Shown in pieces: positions 32,092-43,900 of a stretch of DNA of 64,000 bases. The stretch covers positions 1 through 64,000 of the forward strand of contig JAKOGH010000315.1 in NCBI GenBank assembly GCA_024811115.1. Direction: 5' to 3'. A model generated the notes under the pieces. It worked only from the letters and a program-made list of their open reading frames with translations. It did no database searches and was not told where the DNA came from. A program made the translations under genes and the position numbers. How positions within the stretch are numbered: position 1 is the stretch's first letter; each line of letters opens with the position of its first letter. Source of the stretch: Terana coerulea. Its lineage: Eukaryota; Basidiomycota; Agaricomycetes; Polyporales; Phanerochaetaceae.

Positions 32092-34408
32092 ATGGGAATC
32101 AATCCATTGAAGCTTGCCGTAGTCGGCTCGGGCCCGGCGGCGTTCTACGCGGTTGCCCGCATCTTCGCCTCACTCCCAAAGTCAAGTCCACACTACGATC
32201 AAGTCAGGGTACACATGTACGACAAGCTGTGGGCTCCGCATGGCTTGGTCAGATATGGTGTTGCACCAGATCACCCTGAAGTTAAGGTATGTGAGTTATG
32301 CGCTGCCGCTTTCCACTTCTGTTCGATGTGGCCGAGCACTTATTTGGATGTCCAACGAGCACCAATTATGTCTTGCATTCTGAATTTTTGAAAAATGGTT
32401 CCTCATACTTACTCCATTTTATTTGTAGAACTGCACGAACAAGTTCCGGGAAGTTGCGTCCGACCCGCGCTTCAGCTTTTTCGGGAATGTGGATGTAATT
32501 CCTCCTGGTGATATGCGCTGGCCCGAAAAATGGACCCAATGGGTAAATCGCTACGCAAAGCGTCCGCTTGTTGATCGGGAGGCCGAAGAACACCGACTCA
32601 CACACCCAGACCCACCTCACGCCGTTTCGCTTAAGCTGGAGGACGTTTTTGCCCGCTACACACACTTGCTCATCGCTTCTGGGACACCCATCCCGAACAC
32701 GCACCTGCGGCTGATTCCCACTCCAGGAAAGATTCTGTCCGCGCTTGATCTCGTACACTGGTACACCGGCCACCCAAGTTCTTTGCTCGAGTCTTCGTCC
32801 AGGCCGACGTCGGAATCAGAACAGCCCACTCCCTTGATACCATCTCCGCTTCCAGAACATGTCACTATCGTTGGCGTTGGTAACGTCGCACTTGATGTTG
32901 CTCGAATCTTGCTTTCGGATCCTGCACGACTCAAACCGCATGGACTCCCACACCACGTCATGCAAGCGCTGCAGGAGAGCAAAGTCAAGCATGTTTCAAT
33001 TATTGGCAGAAGAGGGCCGAGAGAAGCGAGCTTTACGGCCAAGGAGCTCCGGGAGATGATGAATTTGCCCGGCGTCGCCTTCCATGGCGTCGACCCAGAG
33101 ATCATGGAGGAGGCCGAAGATCAAGACGGAGGGAAGGGTTTGACACGGCAGCAGAAGCGAGTCCTCGACATCCTGAAGAAGGGCAGTGCCCTTAAGGTTG
33201 AAGACGACGGTGTGAAACGGTCATGGAGCCTGGACTTTTGGCGATCACCGTCCGGCGTAACGGTCACGAATGATTCTCTTATGTCGCTTTCTACTCAGAC
33301 ATCGACAGTGACCAAGAGTGAGAGCAGCACTGAGTCCCTTCTGCTCGACCTCACCCATACCCTGCTCGTGGAAGAGAAGGGCAAAACCAAACTCGTCCAC
33401 ACATGGAAGCAGTCGACAGTCAAGACCGACTTGATCATCACCGCTCTCGGGCACAAAGCACACCCTCTGACCACACCCTTCTGCGACCCCGCACTTGGAC
33501 ACATACGCACCGTCGGCGGCTCCTTCACGAATCCGCAGCTGCAGACGGGCGCCAGCGCAAATGCGGAGGCGAACGCTACCACCACCGAGGCGTCGAGCCC
33601 AGTGCCCACAGAGACCCTGACGGCGTCGCCGCTTGCCGACCCGGACGCTGTGTCTTCGGGCGCAGAAGGTGCCGCCTCGACTCCCAAACGACCGGAGCTC
33701 AAGGCGACCGGGAGGAGCGCAGGCGTGCCCGACACCCCGCCGGCGTACGGACGGAGTGATACACCCCGTGGTGAAGGTGCCCATGCCGAACGTGTACGCC
33801 GCTGGCTGGGCGGCGCGCGGCGCAAAAGGCGTGCTGGGCACGACGATGCTGGACGCACACGCCGTCGGCGAGTCCATCGTCGACGAGTGGCTCGCGGGCC
33901 TCTCGAAACGGCCGAGCAACGAGGTGCAAGATCAGCCTGCGGAGTCAAAATCGGACAAGAATAACGCGAAGGCACAAGGGAAGACGCTGGCTGAGATATA
34001 TCGCTTCGCTATCTGGGACGAGTCACGGTTTGGGCCGACGAGCATCCCTATGGAAGTCTTCATGAAGCTTCGCCGCGGGTTATGGCGGAATAGCGGTGCG
34101 GTGACGTACCAGGAGTGGCTGGACCTCGATGCTGAAGAGGTCGAGCGGGGCGCTGCTGAGGGAACGGAGAGGCATGGGCTGCAGTGGAAGGAAGTGGCCA
34201 GCTACTTGGTAAGAAGCGATGGGTGCGTCACCATTCCATGTATTTTTACATGTTGTAGCTAACTGGTTACAGAGCCGCAAAATTTCTGGCCAACGAGCAC
34301 AGGTTGAAGCGGGAATTAGGTCCGTCTACTTTTTGTACATCCTATTTCATACGCTCAACTCTGTTTGCTGTGGATACAGGCACGGAAGCATCTGAACCTG
34401 AGACATAA
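32092..34408 (+). CDS. ARH1: NADPH:adrenodoxin oxidoreductase, mitochondrial (ARH1/FDXR)
   Basis: A flavoprotein that passes electrons from NADPH to mitochondrial ferredoxin for Fe-S cluster and heme synthesis. Exon 1 (32092-32286) has the FAD-binding VVGSGPAAFYA and HGLVRYGVAPDHPEVK. Exon 2 from 32430 begins NCTNKFREVASDPRFSFFGN. Further along are YTHLLIASG, the NADP-binding GVGNVALDVARILL, IGRRGPREASFTAKELREM and VYAAGWAARGAKGVLGTTM. The end, LANEHRLKRELG then TEASEPET, uses two small introns. The frame changes between the Ala/Thr-rich insert and GVIHPVVKVP. An intron at about 33650-33722 (73 nt, GTGTCT...GCGCAG) restores it, so no lesion need be assumed. A leading ACAG before the ATG leaves room for an upstream exon with the targeting peptide. 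Elsewhere (yeast) the gene is essential. Confidence 0.93.
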
Positions 34409-34975
34409 CATATAGACACATAGCATCACGTTCCCATCTCAGCGTAAGCAATGAGCACAGCCCACTACTCATACAATCTATCCCACGTATAGCCCACGTC
34501 CGGTTGTAATAAAGCGGCCCCTAATTTCAACCATATACCCTGGCAAGGTGACGCTTTCTCTATTGTATTTCAACCTTAGTGCTCGCAGGGACGTTTGAAT
34601 GGCTGGGAACAACGGAGATACAGCGATACTACCCACCCATCAAAGTTGGACGCAGAAGCTGTGAGCCCTTGCCGAGCACTCAGGCGTTTCGTTCTGGACT
34701 AACACCATCAGACACCACATTGCTGACTCTCCCTTCGATCTTTAATGTGGCTGACAGATTTTGGCGGCTGGATGCAGCGGCAAACTAACATTATCACCAG
34801 CGGTAGAGCACCATGCGACTGCCTGTTGTTCTACGCTTGCTCGCTCAGCAGAACGCAAACCGGGTACGATTCTCACGACCTTGACTATCGCCGCACTCAT
34901 TTAGACTCTCACAAGCTATATGACCACATAGACGGACTTGCAGTCATTTTCTGCATCGCGTCACGACTTACGGCA
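34409..34975. other. Intergenic region, no gene seen
   Basis: A downstream flank with several AATAA-like words near 34508, then the upstream flank of the next plus-strand gene. No motif stands out. Confidence 0.4.
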
Positions 34976-36080
34976 ATGTCCTCAACTCCTCCGACAACTA
35001 TTGCCCACGTAAACGGCGGAATCAAAGTGACCGCAACACCCTCGATACTCCCAGCTTCACATACCGCCTCCTCGGCATTCGCCAGACTCTCGCAATCCCC
35101 GCACTTCCTCATCGCCGTCATCGTCTCTGCCTCTGCAATCGCCGTCATAATCCTCGGCTTCGTCGCCTACAAAACCCGCGCCCATCTCCACCGAAGGCAC
35201 GCCGACGAGGAAGACGTCTTAGCAGTGTTGCCCAGGCCGCTGCACAAGCACGCCCGAGCCGCTATACATGGTGTGCGGACGGAGAGGGTGGCGAACGCGG
35301 TGACGGCGAAGGCAGTGAAGGCGAAACTCAGAAAGACGAGGGCCGCGATGCGTGCGCGCGCCGGGGCGGTGGGAGAAGGCTGGCTGTGGCGGGTGCAAGG
35401 GCGGATGGAGGAGCGGTCTATGGAAGTAAGTCTGGCTGTACCCGAGGTCAATGTCTGTATGCTGATTTACGTCTTGCTCGCGATTGTAGTCCGAGCTCAA
35501 GAAGAACGAGGAAACCCTGGAATATATCCGAGCGCTCATACAAGCCGCCAAAACCGCCGCTGTCTCGGTATCCGTCGAGGTCGAGGTGCAGATATCGGAC
35601 GCAGGCTCGAACTCGTCTGGCTCGCCGTTGCAGGAAAAAGAAGTCATGCGTATAGTCCAGCACATGGAGGCCCTAGAGTCCAAGGCGGAGCTCGAGTGCA
35701 TGGACCACGACGAAGACTCTCCTTCGCTCCTCAGCTTACCGGATTTACGCTCCTCGCCTTCGCCTTCTTCTGTCACCGATGGATTCCTGGTGTCACCGAA
35801 TCTCAGCACGGCAGACTTTGATAAACGCTCCTCCACTTCGAAGGTCGACACAGCTCCAACATTGGGCGTAGCTTTCCCTCCTTGTAGCGGCGCATTTCAA
35901 CCCGCGACGTCTACGCCTGCACCTACGCTTTCCCCGTCTTTGTTTGGGCCTAGAAAAACTTTCAAGCAGGTGTCGCTTGAGTTGGGTGGACGCCGTACCA
36001 CCAGTAGAAAGCGTAGCGTGACGGTCTCAAGGTTCAACAAGGTCGGACGGGTTCACAGGGCTGTTTCCAGAAGCTCTTAG
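34976..36080 (+). CDS. Single-pass membrane protein with basic coiled segment, unknown function
   Basis: Two exons (34976-35425 and 35490-36080) give an intact 346-residue protein. The N-terminus is Thr/Ser/Pro-rich. One strong helix, FLIAVIVSASAIAVIILGFV, is followed by YKTRAHLHRRHADEEDVLAV, then a long Ala/Lys/Arg helix (NAVTAKAVKAKLRKTRAAMR) and, in exon 2, an acidic stretch (MEALESKAELECMDHDEDSP) and a basic C-terminus, RKRSVTVSRFNKVGRVHR. The 64-nt intron has consensus ends (GTAAGT...TTGTAG). No known domain is recognised. Positive charges after the helix suggest a cytoplasmic C-terminal tail. The architecture recalls the protein at 14168-15437, but I see no real sequence similarity. Confidence 0.75.
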
Positions 36081-36571
36081 CATAGATTGTCTCAAAACCT
36101 TTGACTACATGCTTGGATTTTCATTGGTCGTTGGTGCGCCGCTGCAGGACGTGGCTGCTCTACACTTTCTCATCGCGTGTATATGCGTTAATTCTCAGGC
36201 AAGGCGACACCTGTTGCACTGGTGGGAATGTGTACAAGAGATACCTCCACGCCGACCCAAAGAGAAGCCTAGGGTGGCGCTGGACTAAGACAGTGTCAAA
36301 CTAGAATGGCGGTGGACGAGATTGCGTGGGTACATTGAAAGCTAGTTACGCAAGTAAGCCGGAGGTCAGCTAAGCTGCTTAAACCTGACAATTCGGATGG
36401 AAGGAATGACCAACTAAGGCACAAGATGAGTACGTTTGTGACTCCTGTGGCGTAAGGACAAAGGTAAATGGTATATAAGTCTCAGTAAATACACAGGCAG
36501 AGCAAGAAGTGGGGTCGGGGTAACAACTGGTACTAGACTACGCTTGAAAATCAAGCGTATTCTGCTTCGCC
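36081..36571. other. Convergent 3' flanks, no gene seen
   Basis: Sequence between the stop codons of a plus-strand and a minus-strand gene. No repeat or RNA gene is apparent. Confidence 0.4.
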
Positions 36572-37564
36572 CTATTCATGGTTGATCAGGGCACACATGA
36601 TTCTGCTCATGAAGGAGAAGTGCGATCGATAGCGGCCTGCGATCAACGGTACCAGCCACCGCCATAGCCGCGGGGTTTCCCTGCCCACCAGCCTCCTCGG
36701 GTCGCAATAGGACATCATGCCGATATACTCAAAAGATATAGGGTATACACCGGAGAACCCCCAGTCGATAAGCCACAAGGTGCCGTCCTTGCCAATCCGC
36801 ACATTGTGCATCGAGATGTCCCCGTGGGTGAGGACGAGAGGCTGGGAGTCATCAAACTCGGGAAGTGGGGGAGGCGGTGTTACGAGTGCCCTGTTCATCT
36901 TCAGTGTGGCGAGTCGCCGGCGGTGGTACCACGCCGACATGTTCGCGTATGTGGCGAATGGTCCGGAGCCGTCTTCGTTGATGCAATGGCAGCTCATGCA
37001 TTTGAGAGGCTGCCCTGATCCGTCAAGCGGCCCTGGGCTGCCCCGCCACGGTGAACCAAGCTGCACGCGTCGCAGTTGGTGAACATAGCCTCGCACCGTC
37101 CATGCAATTCGCAGCTTGCTGAACATGCCCAACTGCGGCCAGAGCTTTGCCAAGTCATCGCCGACGATGTTCTCCATGAATATCCACCATGATCCCTGCC
37201 AGAATATGCTTTTGCGTAGCTGGGGTACGCGAATGGTGGTTTGAGATCGAACTAGGGACATGGTGTACGCTTCGTACGAGTCTTCGGTCTCAAGACGTAT
37301 GTGTTTGACAACCGTGTCTTCCGATATGTGGCGGACGGACGCAGTAGGGGGACCAAGCTGTTTCAAAATAAGAATCGCCTCCTCATCTGACATAGCATCG
37401 TAGCGACGCAACTCCAACAAACTGTAAGTAAAATGTGCATCGTCAATACTGAGCGGCGTACCTTGGCTTCGCCGGAAGCAAGTGGCTGCTGGTGGTGCGA
37501 CATCGACGCCAGCTGGATGACTGCTCTGCGATGTCGGTAGGTTTTGTGAAGGGGTTGTATACAA
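36572..37564 (-). CDS. APH-family (aminoglycoside phosphotransferase/kinase-like) protein
   Basis: One uninterrupted reading frame of up to 330 codons with the kinase-like fold of the APH family, common in multiple copies in agaricomycetes. Visible motifs: SVRHISEDTVVKHI (N-lobe lysine), RVPQLRKSIFWQGSWWIFME (hinge), LVLTHGDISMHNVRI (catalytic HGD..xN) and LWLIDWGFSGVYP (metal-binding D of the DFG-like loop). The end, FMSRIMCALINHE, is typical in length. The first in-frame ATG is at 37393 (MSDEEAILIL). The frame stays open to 37564 without an ATG, so a 5' exon joined by an intron is likely. The substrate is unknown; antibiotic resistance should not be inferred. Confidence 0.8.
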   Translation of the reverse strand: MYTTPSQNLPTSQSSHPAGVDVAPPAATCFRRSQGTPLSIDDAHFTYSLLELRRYDAMSDEEAILILKQLGPPTASVRHISEDTVVKHIRLETEDSYEAYTMSLVRSQTTIRVPQLRKSIFWQGSWWIFMENIVGDDLAKLWPQLGMFSKLRIAWTVRGYVHQLRRVQLGSPWRGSPGPLDGSGQPLKCMSCHCINEDGSGPFATYANMSAWYHRRRLATLKMNRALVTPPPPLPEFDDSQPLVLTHGDISMHNVRIGKDGTLWLIDWGFSGVYPISFEYIGMMSYCDPRRLVGRETPRLWRWLVPLIAGRYRSHFSFMSRIMCALINHE

Positions 37565-38932
37565 AAGATGCGTAAGCTAGAGCTGAGAGTATCACTTGAG
37601 CAGAGTGAGTGGGCTCAGAGTTTCATATGACCATGAAGTCCGAGTTCAGTGGTTTGAGTCAAGTGTGGACGCCCATATCTTTGTGGCGCCGACAATATAG
37701 CATGCGTAGAAGTGATCCGCGATCATCGGTATTATTGCCGTTTCCGGTCGTCTTCGGGCCGTCCCGACTCCCGACATTGCTTTTACAAGACAGATGCGCC
37801 GGATGTTTTTGCGTGACGTCCTCCGCCGTCTGCATACGCCAGGCCGGGGCCGCCGAGCTCGTTAGAGAAAGTGCCCCTCCCGCCCGGAGTGACGGCGTGC
37901 ATAGAAGCACACTGAGACGCCCATTTCCTCCATATAAGAGGTAGCGTTGAGAGATCCGAATTTCCCCTCTCTCCTTGCCCCCATCCTACGCTGCATTCGA
38001 CCACAATTCGACTACTTGCCACTTGCCATTACCGCCTGGGGCCTCAACAAACGAAACCTGATTTAGACGACCATTATTCCCTGTCCTGAGAAATCGACAT
38101 AGTACCATATCACTGCCGCAGCTCACCAAGTAGGTCCAGGAGGACCATGAGCAAATGGTTAAGAGAGTCTAGACTCGAGAGCCAGATGGGAGAGCTGAAG
38201 CTGAAGCTGTTGAAACGAGATGATTGGTAGAGACATCGCTTGCGAACTATTCGCCCCCTCCCCTGTTGATGCGCCATCACCGCTCCCCAGCATCCCCTAC
38301 GCGCATAAACACATGAGAACGCTTCGTTACGGCCGTCCTCTTCTTTACCACCACCATCCCCATTCACTTTATCCCAGGTCCTTGTGTCTGCAGTGTCTAC
38401 ACTGAGACCTGCTCAGTCGAGACTCGAGAGCACTGCGATAACCTGGAACATGATGTCATGATGTCTCCCGAAATGTCGGCCCCCAAGTTCCTCCGGTTGT
38501 CCTCCGGTCCTTGGCGTCCCTCTCTGTTAAGTACTCACTTTCCGCCTGTGTTGCAGGTGCGTGCACATTCCTCACCACCGTTAGCCCTCACGACCTCAAT
38601 CCCTCATTGACAGTGTCAGCCTTGCAAGCCAATCGGGGAATTGGCTTGTCTTGCGCCTATCTGTCACTGTCTGCGGCTGAAACATACCGAACAGATTTCA
38701 ATAGCAAGCACAAGGCGCGAAGCAGGAGGCTGACCCTCACAAACTTGTTCGTTGGTGATTCTGTAGAGTTGCGAACATCGTTCCTAGAAATTGATCTGGT
38801 GCGTCCATGAGTATATATGTCGTACGCCTCTTAACTCATAACATTCTCCTCGCACCCCACATTCATTTCCCATCTTATAGCAGCCTAATACCAGTCCTCG
38901 TAACACCCACACTCTCTTGGACCGTTGCGAAG
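37565..38932. other. Long intergenic region, no supported gene
   Basis: About 1.4 kb without a recognisable gene. It has a TATA-like CATATAAGAG at 37930-37940 followed by a CT-rich stretch, and further down a 27-codon plus-strand frame at 38147-38230 (MSKWLRESRLESQMGELKLK at its start) with charged helical composition. A frame at 38511-38810 shows no family signal. A small unrecognised gene or non-coding transcript could lie here. Confidence 0.35.
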
Positions 38933-40469
38933 ATGCTTCCGCTATGTATGCTAGGGAGCCTCCTCCTGCTTCCCCTCATCCAAGCGCAAAGCCTCGCGGA
39001 CTCGCAAATCTCTACGATAAAAGACCACCTCGCTACGAGTGCACAAGAGTCTTGGGAGCTTGGCACACGAGCCGAAGCCCTCCTCGAGCTTGACACCCCA
39101 TCCTGGTCGACCATGACCCCCGGTGTCTCGTTTCCTCCGTCGTCTTCGTCCCTCTCCAATCCCCCAGGGAGCCTCGGCGAAGTGCTCGACATCGCGAAAA
39201 GCGTCGTACAGAACTGGACGAGCGTCAACGACGCTTCAGGCAACAACGCCAGCGGGGTCGTCGCGCCGTTGCTGCCGAACAGCGCTGCAGGGGACCCGCC
39301 GAGCACCGGCTTCGCCGTCATCCTCGCCAACCTCACCGGGCGCTCCTCCGCCGACAACTTGCCGTATGCTGACGCCGCGACGTCGCAGCTCGAATACCTT
39401 CTCACGCGGGTACCCAAGACCGCAGACGGGGCGATCTCGCACCGTCCAGACCAACTGCAGTTGTGGTCGGATTTCATCTACATGGTGCCGCCCTTCCTAG
39501 CGTACTATGGCGCGGCAACGGGAAACCAAACCGTGGCCACTATGGCGTACGACCAGATTCGTCTATACAGGAAATATTTGAAGGATAATGGGACAGGAAA
39601 TGGTGGGAGCGGGAACACGACGACAGATGGCTTATGGAGGCACATCGTGATGGGTGACGGGACTGATAGTGGGTTCTGGAGTACTGGTCTGTCAACTTTA
39701 TGCTTGACATAGCTGCGCTTGTTGACATTTTTGACAGGCAACGCATGGGCAGCGGCTGGTATTGTCCGTGTTCTTGGACTGTATGCTGGGTCCTCGTTCT
39801 CCTCTTCGCTTCAGAGCCAGCAAGCCGACCTGGTCGAATGGACAACCGAAATCCATACTGCGCTCAGCACTTTTGTTGTAAGCGACTATATGGAGTTCAT
39901 CTCTGTACCAGGCGGTACTAAATCTGTTACCATCTTGGTAGGACTCCAAAACCAATCTGCTGAACAACTACGCCAACGATGATTCGACGTTCCCCGACGC
40001 CGCCTCCACGACGCTCTACGCCGCGTCCGTCTACCGCCTCGCGACGCTCACCGGCTCCTCCGTCCTGCCTTCCGACGCCAAGTCGTCCTCGGGCACCAAG
40101 CTCAGCGACCTCGCGAAGTCCGCGCGGGGCAACGTCGGCACCGCGGAGCGCATCCGCCAGTCCGTCTTCGCGTCCTCCGCGTCCTCCAGCGGGCTCGCGC
40201 ACTTCACGAGCGACCTCGCGCTCACGCCCGTCGTGAACCCACACGCGTTCGGCGGCGCGCTGCAGCTGCCCGCGACGCCGCAGAACGCGAGCGCGAACGG
40301 CGGGCTGACGGAGAGCCCCGAGGCGCAGGCGTTCGTGCTCGCGCTCGCCGGCGCGTGGCGCGACTGGAGTGCGGCGGGCAGCCCTGGCAGCAACAGCGCC
40401 CTTCGGGCGGCCCCAACGGCGTTCCTACAGATGGCGGTCATGTTCGTGGTGGGCGGGGTGCTGCTGTGA
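38933..40469 (+). CDS. Secreted GH105-like six-hairpin glycosidase, possible GPI anchor
   Basis: Three exons (38933-39686, about 39737-39877, 39942-40469) give an intact protein of about 470 residues. A signal peptide (MLPLCMLGSLLLLPLIQAQS) leads. The body has the unsaturated rhamnogalacturonyl hydrolase (YteR/GH105) pattern: LQLWSDFIYMVPPFLAYYG, GLWRHIVMGDGTDSGFWSTG and GNAWAAAGIVRVL. These enzymes remove unsaturated uronic acids from pectin fragments released by lyases. Many N-glycosylation sites (NWT, NAS, NLT, NQT, NGT) occur. The C-terminus ends in a hydrophobic run (FLQMAVMFVVGGVLL) after a Ser/Gly/Asn stretch, like a GPI-anchor signal. The exact exon 2 boundaries may be off by a base. 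Exact activity is inferred. Confidence 0.8.
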
Positions 40470-40912
40470 GTAGTCCCCCTGCGCTGGCACCTTCGCATTT
40501 GCGCTTCTACTTGTGCTATCATCCTTCGACCTTCCCCTTATGTTGTACTGCCTCAGCTCCATCCCCCACCTCTGTGCTGCGACACCGGGCGCACCTCACT
40601 CGTTTATTTATTCATCATGTATCTGACCACCACATTCTACTTCGCTTTGGGCCTTGACACTGGATCTGTTGTATGTTCATACTAGTTGTACCGCTGTTCT
40701 GACCTTGTTGTACTTCTTCTGTTGGGTGCCCACCCTACGCGCCGAGACCAGCTATTATACAGCTTTCAGTCATGATTTCGAGTATGAGGAGCTTCATTTT
40801 ACATGTACGAGAAAGTAGAAGAGACTGCATTTCCAAATCATACTCAAGAAACTCGCGCTGTTCATATAGAAGCAACATATTTGAGGGCACAAGACATTAA
40901 TATTCCCTACGC
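40470..40912. other. Convergent 3' flanks, no gene seen
   Basis: Sequence between the stop of the glycosidase and the stop of the minus-strand AT-hook gene. Nothing else is seen. Confidence 0.4.
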
Positions 40913-43900
40913 TCAGTGCTCGACCCGAACGGTCACCTGGACCGCCTTCACCCCTGCGCCCTTGTACCACTCGCCCGCCTGCCCCGCCAAGGCCACGTCT
41001 GCGACACTGACATACACCATCCCGCCGCACTTTAGCGGAACGGGCCGTCCGGGCACGCGGTACGGGCAATAGCACGAAAAGCCCAGCGTCCCGCATTTCC
41101 TCGGCAAGCCCGCGTTCGCGCTCTGCCTACATGCAGCAGAGAACGAGAAGCCGTCAGCGACGTCACACAAGTACAGCATGAGGACAGAACACTGACCGGA
41201 ACGCCCAATTCCCCCGCGCCGACAGCTCCGTCCGGAGCTCGGCCGCGGTCTTGTGGATGAGCGTGTCGGTGAGCTTCGTCTTCACGTCCATGAGCACGCT
41301 GTAGCTGCCCGCGAAGCGCGGGACCGCAGAGGGCTGGGCGGCGAGTGCGGCTTGCGCGGGCGTGAGAATGGGAAGCCGCGGCGGCCGCGGCGAGGGAGGA
41401 GGCGATAGAAGACGAGACCGCGACGGCGCTGGCGATGTTGGAGGTGAGGGCGGACGCGAGAGCCACGAGCGTTTGATATTCGGAGGGCTCAAGCGGGGGG
41501 CGGGGACGTTGTCGTGCTTGTACTTCTTCTGGAGAAGGCTGCAATTGAAGGATAGGTCGTTGTTCGGCAGGCGGTTGCGGTGGCCGCTGCGCTGGTCGTG
41601 GTTCAGGATGAGGCTGGGGAACAGGTCGATGTTCGACAGGTGGTTGTGCTGGCCGTGATTCAGGTTGAGACTGAGGAAGAGGTCGTCGTTCGACAAGTGG
41701 TTGCGCCGGCCGCTGCGCTGGTCGTGGTTCGGGGTGAGACTGAGGAACAGGCCACCATTCAGTATACGGCTGGAGTTGTGCGAGTGGTGGATGAAGATAG
41801 GATGTCATAGAAGGTCGTGTTCCGGCCTGCGGTCGCTCCGGGGGCTGAATGCTTGGCATGGCTTGACTATAATTTACAGCTGTAGAGCTTGTGCCAACAA
41901 ACGGCTGAGCCCGAAATACATGTTGCATTACTTGCTGTTCGGCATAGAATGTCGGCCTTGCCCATGACGGGGTCGACGGATCAGAAAGTGGGGAGGACGG
42001 TACTGGATGATCGCCAACGCTTGCGCCCGCGCCGGATGGCTCGACAGCGTCGTTTGACGTTGAGCTTGCGGATGGGCCTGTGGAAATGTGGTTTGTGGAT
42101 ATGCTCTTGGAATATACGGAGAAGTCTGACCTGTGGGGACATCCACCTCCATTCCCACAGACGATGGCGTATGGGTCGGCGCTGGAGGCTGCGCCGCCAA
42201 AGTTTCCCTATCCTTCTCCCAGGCGGCCAGGTCAACATACTCCACAACATCTTGGTCTTCGTCCTGCGCATCCTGGGTCCCGGTGCCAACAGCAGGCTGC
42301 CTTTGCTCGGGCTCTTCAATCATCGCGGTTGACAACTGAATGACTTCCCCTGGAACCTGCGGTTTCTCTTCCAGATCTTCTTCGCCGTCAGCATTCTCAT
42401 CCTCGGGTCGTAGGGCCTCCTCAACTGCATCTGAAGTTGGAATGTGTTGTACATGTGCAGACGACGGCTTATGAGGGCTGGGTGGAGCTCGTGGAGCCGG
42501 CTGCCAGTGTACGAGCGTGAGCGAGGAAGCTTCAGATTCAGATGATGCGCCACCTGCCGGCAGATTTTTGCGTTTCTCTGGGCTCGCACTCGCGGCTTGC
42601 TGCGTATGAGTACGACCAACTTTGGCGGGCGGTGAAGAGGGCTGCGAAGAAGGGCCGGCTGGCAATATCAACCGCTCGGCGCTGTCTGCGTCCTCCTCTG
42701 CTTCAACATCAACCTCCACCTTGTCTTCCCCCTCGGTAGGCTGCTGCGCCAAAGATCCTGGGCCATTCGTAGATGTCGCGCCGATCACCGGGCTGGCGAC
42801 AACTCCGGGCACACGCGGAGCACCTGGCAGGGTACCATCCTTCCTCGGTCTCCCTCGAGGTCTTCCTGTAGACTGACTCGGGGGTGGAGCAGCTGGCAGG
42901 ATACCGTCCTTACTCGGTGGCCCTGGGAGGTTTTCTGAGGACTGATTTGCGCGCGGAGTCCCTGGCAGCGTGCCGTCCTTCCTCGGTCGCCCTCGAGGCC
43001 TTCCTGTAGAATGCTTCACGAGCGGAGTACCTGGCAGCGAACCGTCCTTTCTCGGTCTCCCTCTCGGTCTTCCCGTGGATTTCTTCGGACGCTCTCCCGG
43101 AGGGTACTTCCGGGGACGACCCCTTGGCCTTCCAGTCGACGACGCGGTGGATTTCGCTGGGCTCACACTGGGCTCGTGGGCACTTCCATCGACACCTACC
43201 CCATCGGTGGCACTCGGGCCTTGCCCAGAGGCTGCAGCATGTTCGCGTTCGCTACTGGCGGTCGTGATAGAGACGCGGGGTTCGGACCTCGGCTTTCCAG
43301 GTAGGCCATCCTTCCTCGGTCTGCCGCGTGGTCTTGAGGCTTGCGCCGCTAATTTCATCGCGGTAGGACTCATACCAACAGGGTATATCCGTGGCCGGCC
43401 TCGCGATCTGCGGCCATTGCTGGAGATCTGGCTTGAACCGACACTGGCAATGGACCCCATGCTTGATGCAGCAAGAGCCTGAGAGCCGCTGGATTGCACG
43501 GTAGCGGGAAGTGAAGACGAGCCAGCCACGGGTGCACTAGGACCAGCAGCGGGCTTCCTAGGTCCCATAGCGGCAGAGATCGAGGACGGGTCGGCAAGCG
43601 GTGTGCTGGGAGGAGACAACTCGCTCGGAGAAGCAGCGCGTGACAGCGAGAGAGACCCAGGCACGAAGACATTACCTCCAGCAGCTGCCGGTGGAGGACC
43701 ACGTTCCCACTTCCGTGTGTCCAGATCTAGGTAGTATTCCGAGCTCTCTCCATCGCTCTCGCTGCCAGCCGTCTGCTGAGAAACAGCACCATCTGGTATA
43801 CTCGAGCTACCAGCGAATTGTTCCATCCGCCTCCGAGCCCGTTTATTCTGGCGAGTATCTGGGCTGCTCGGCCTAGGGCCCTGGCTACGAACGCGGGCGT

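Noticed and set aside
33245..33975. Long minus-strand frames over the reductase gene
   Set aside because: They oppose the strongly supported ARH1 exons and have shadow-type composition.
32092..34408. ARH1 as a frameshifted pseudogene
   Set aside because: A 73-nt intron with GT...AG ends restores the frame, so no lesion is required.
38511..38810. 99-codon plus-strand frame
   Set aside because: No motif, intron signal or promoter fit; it lies in the leader region of the glycosidase gene.
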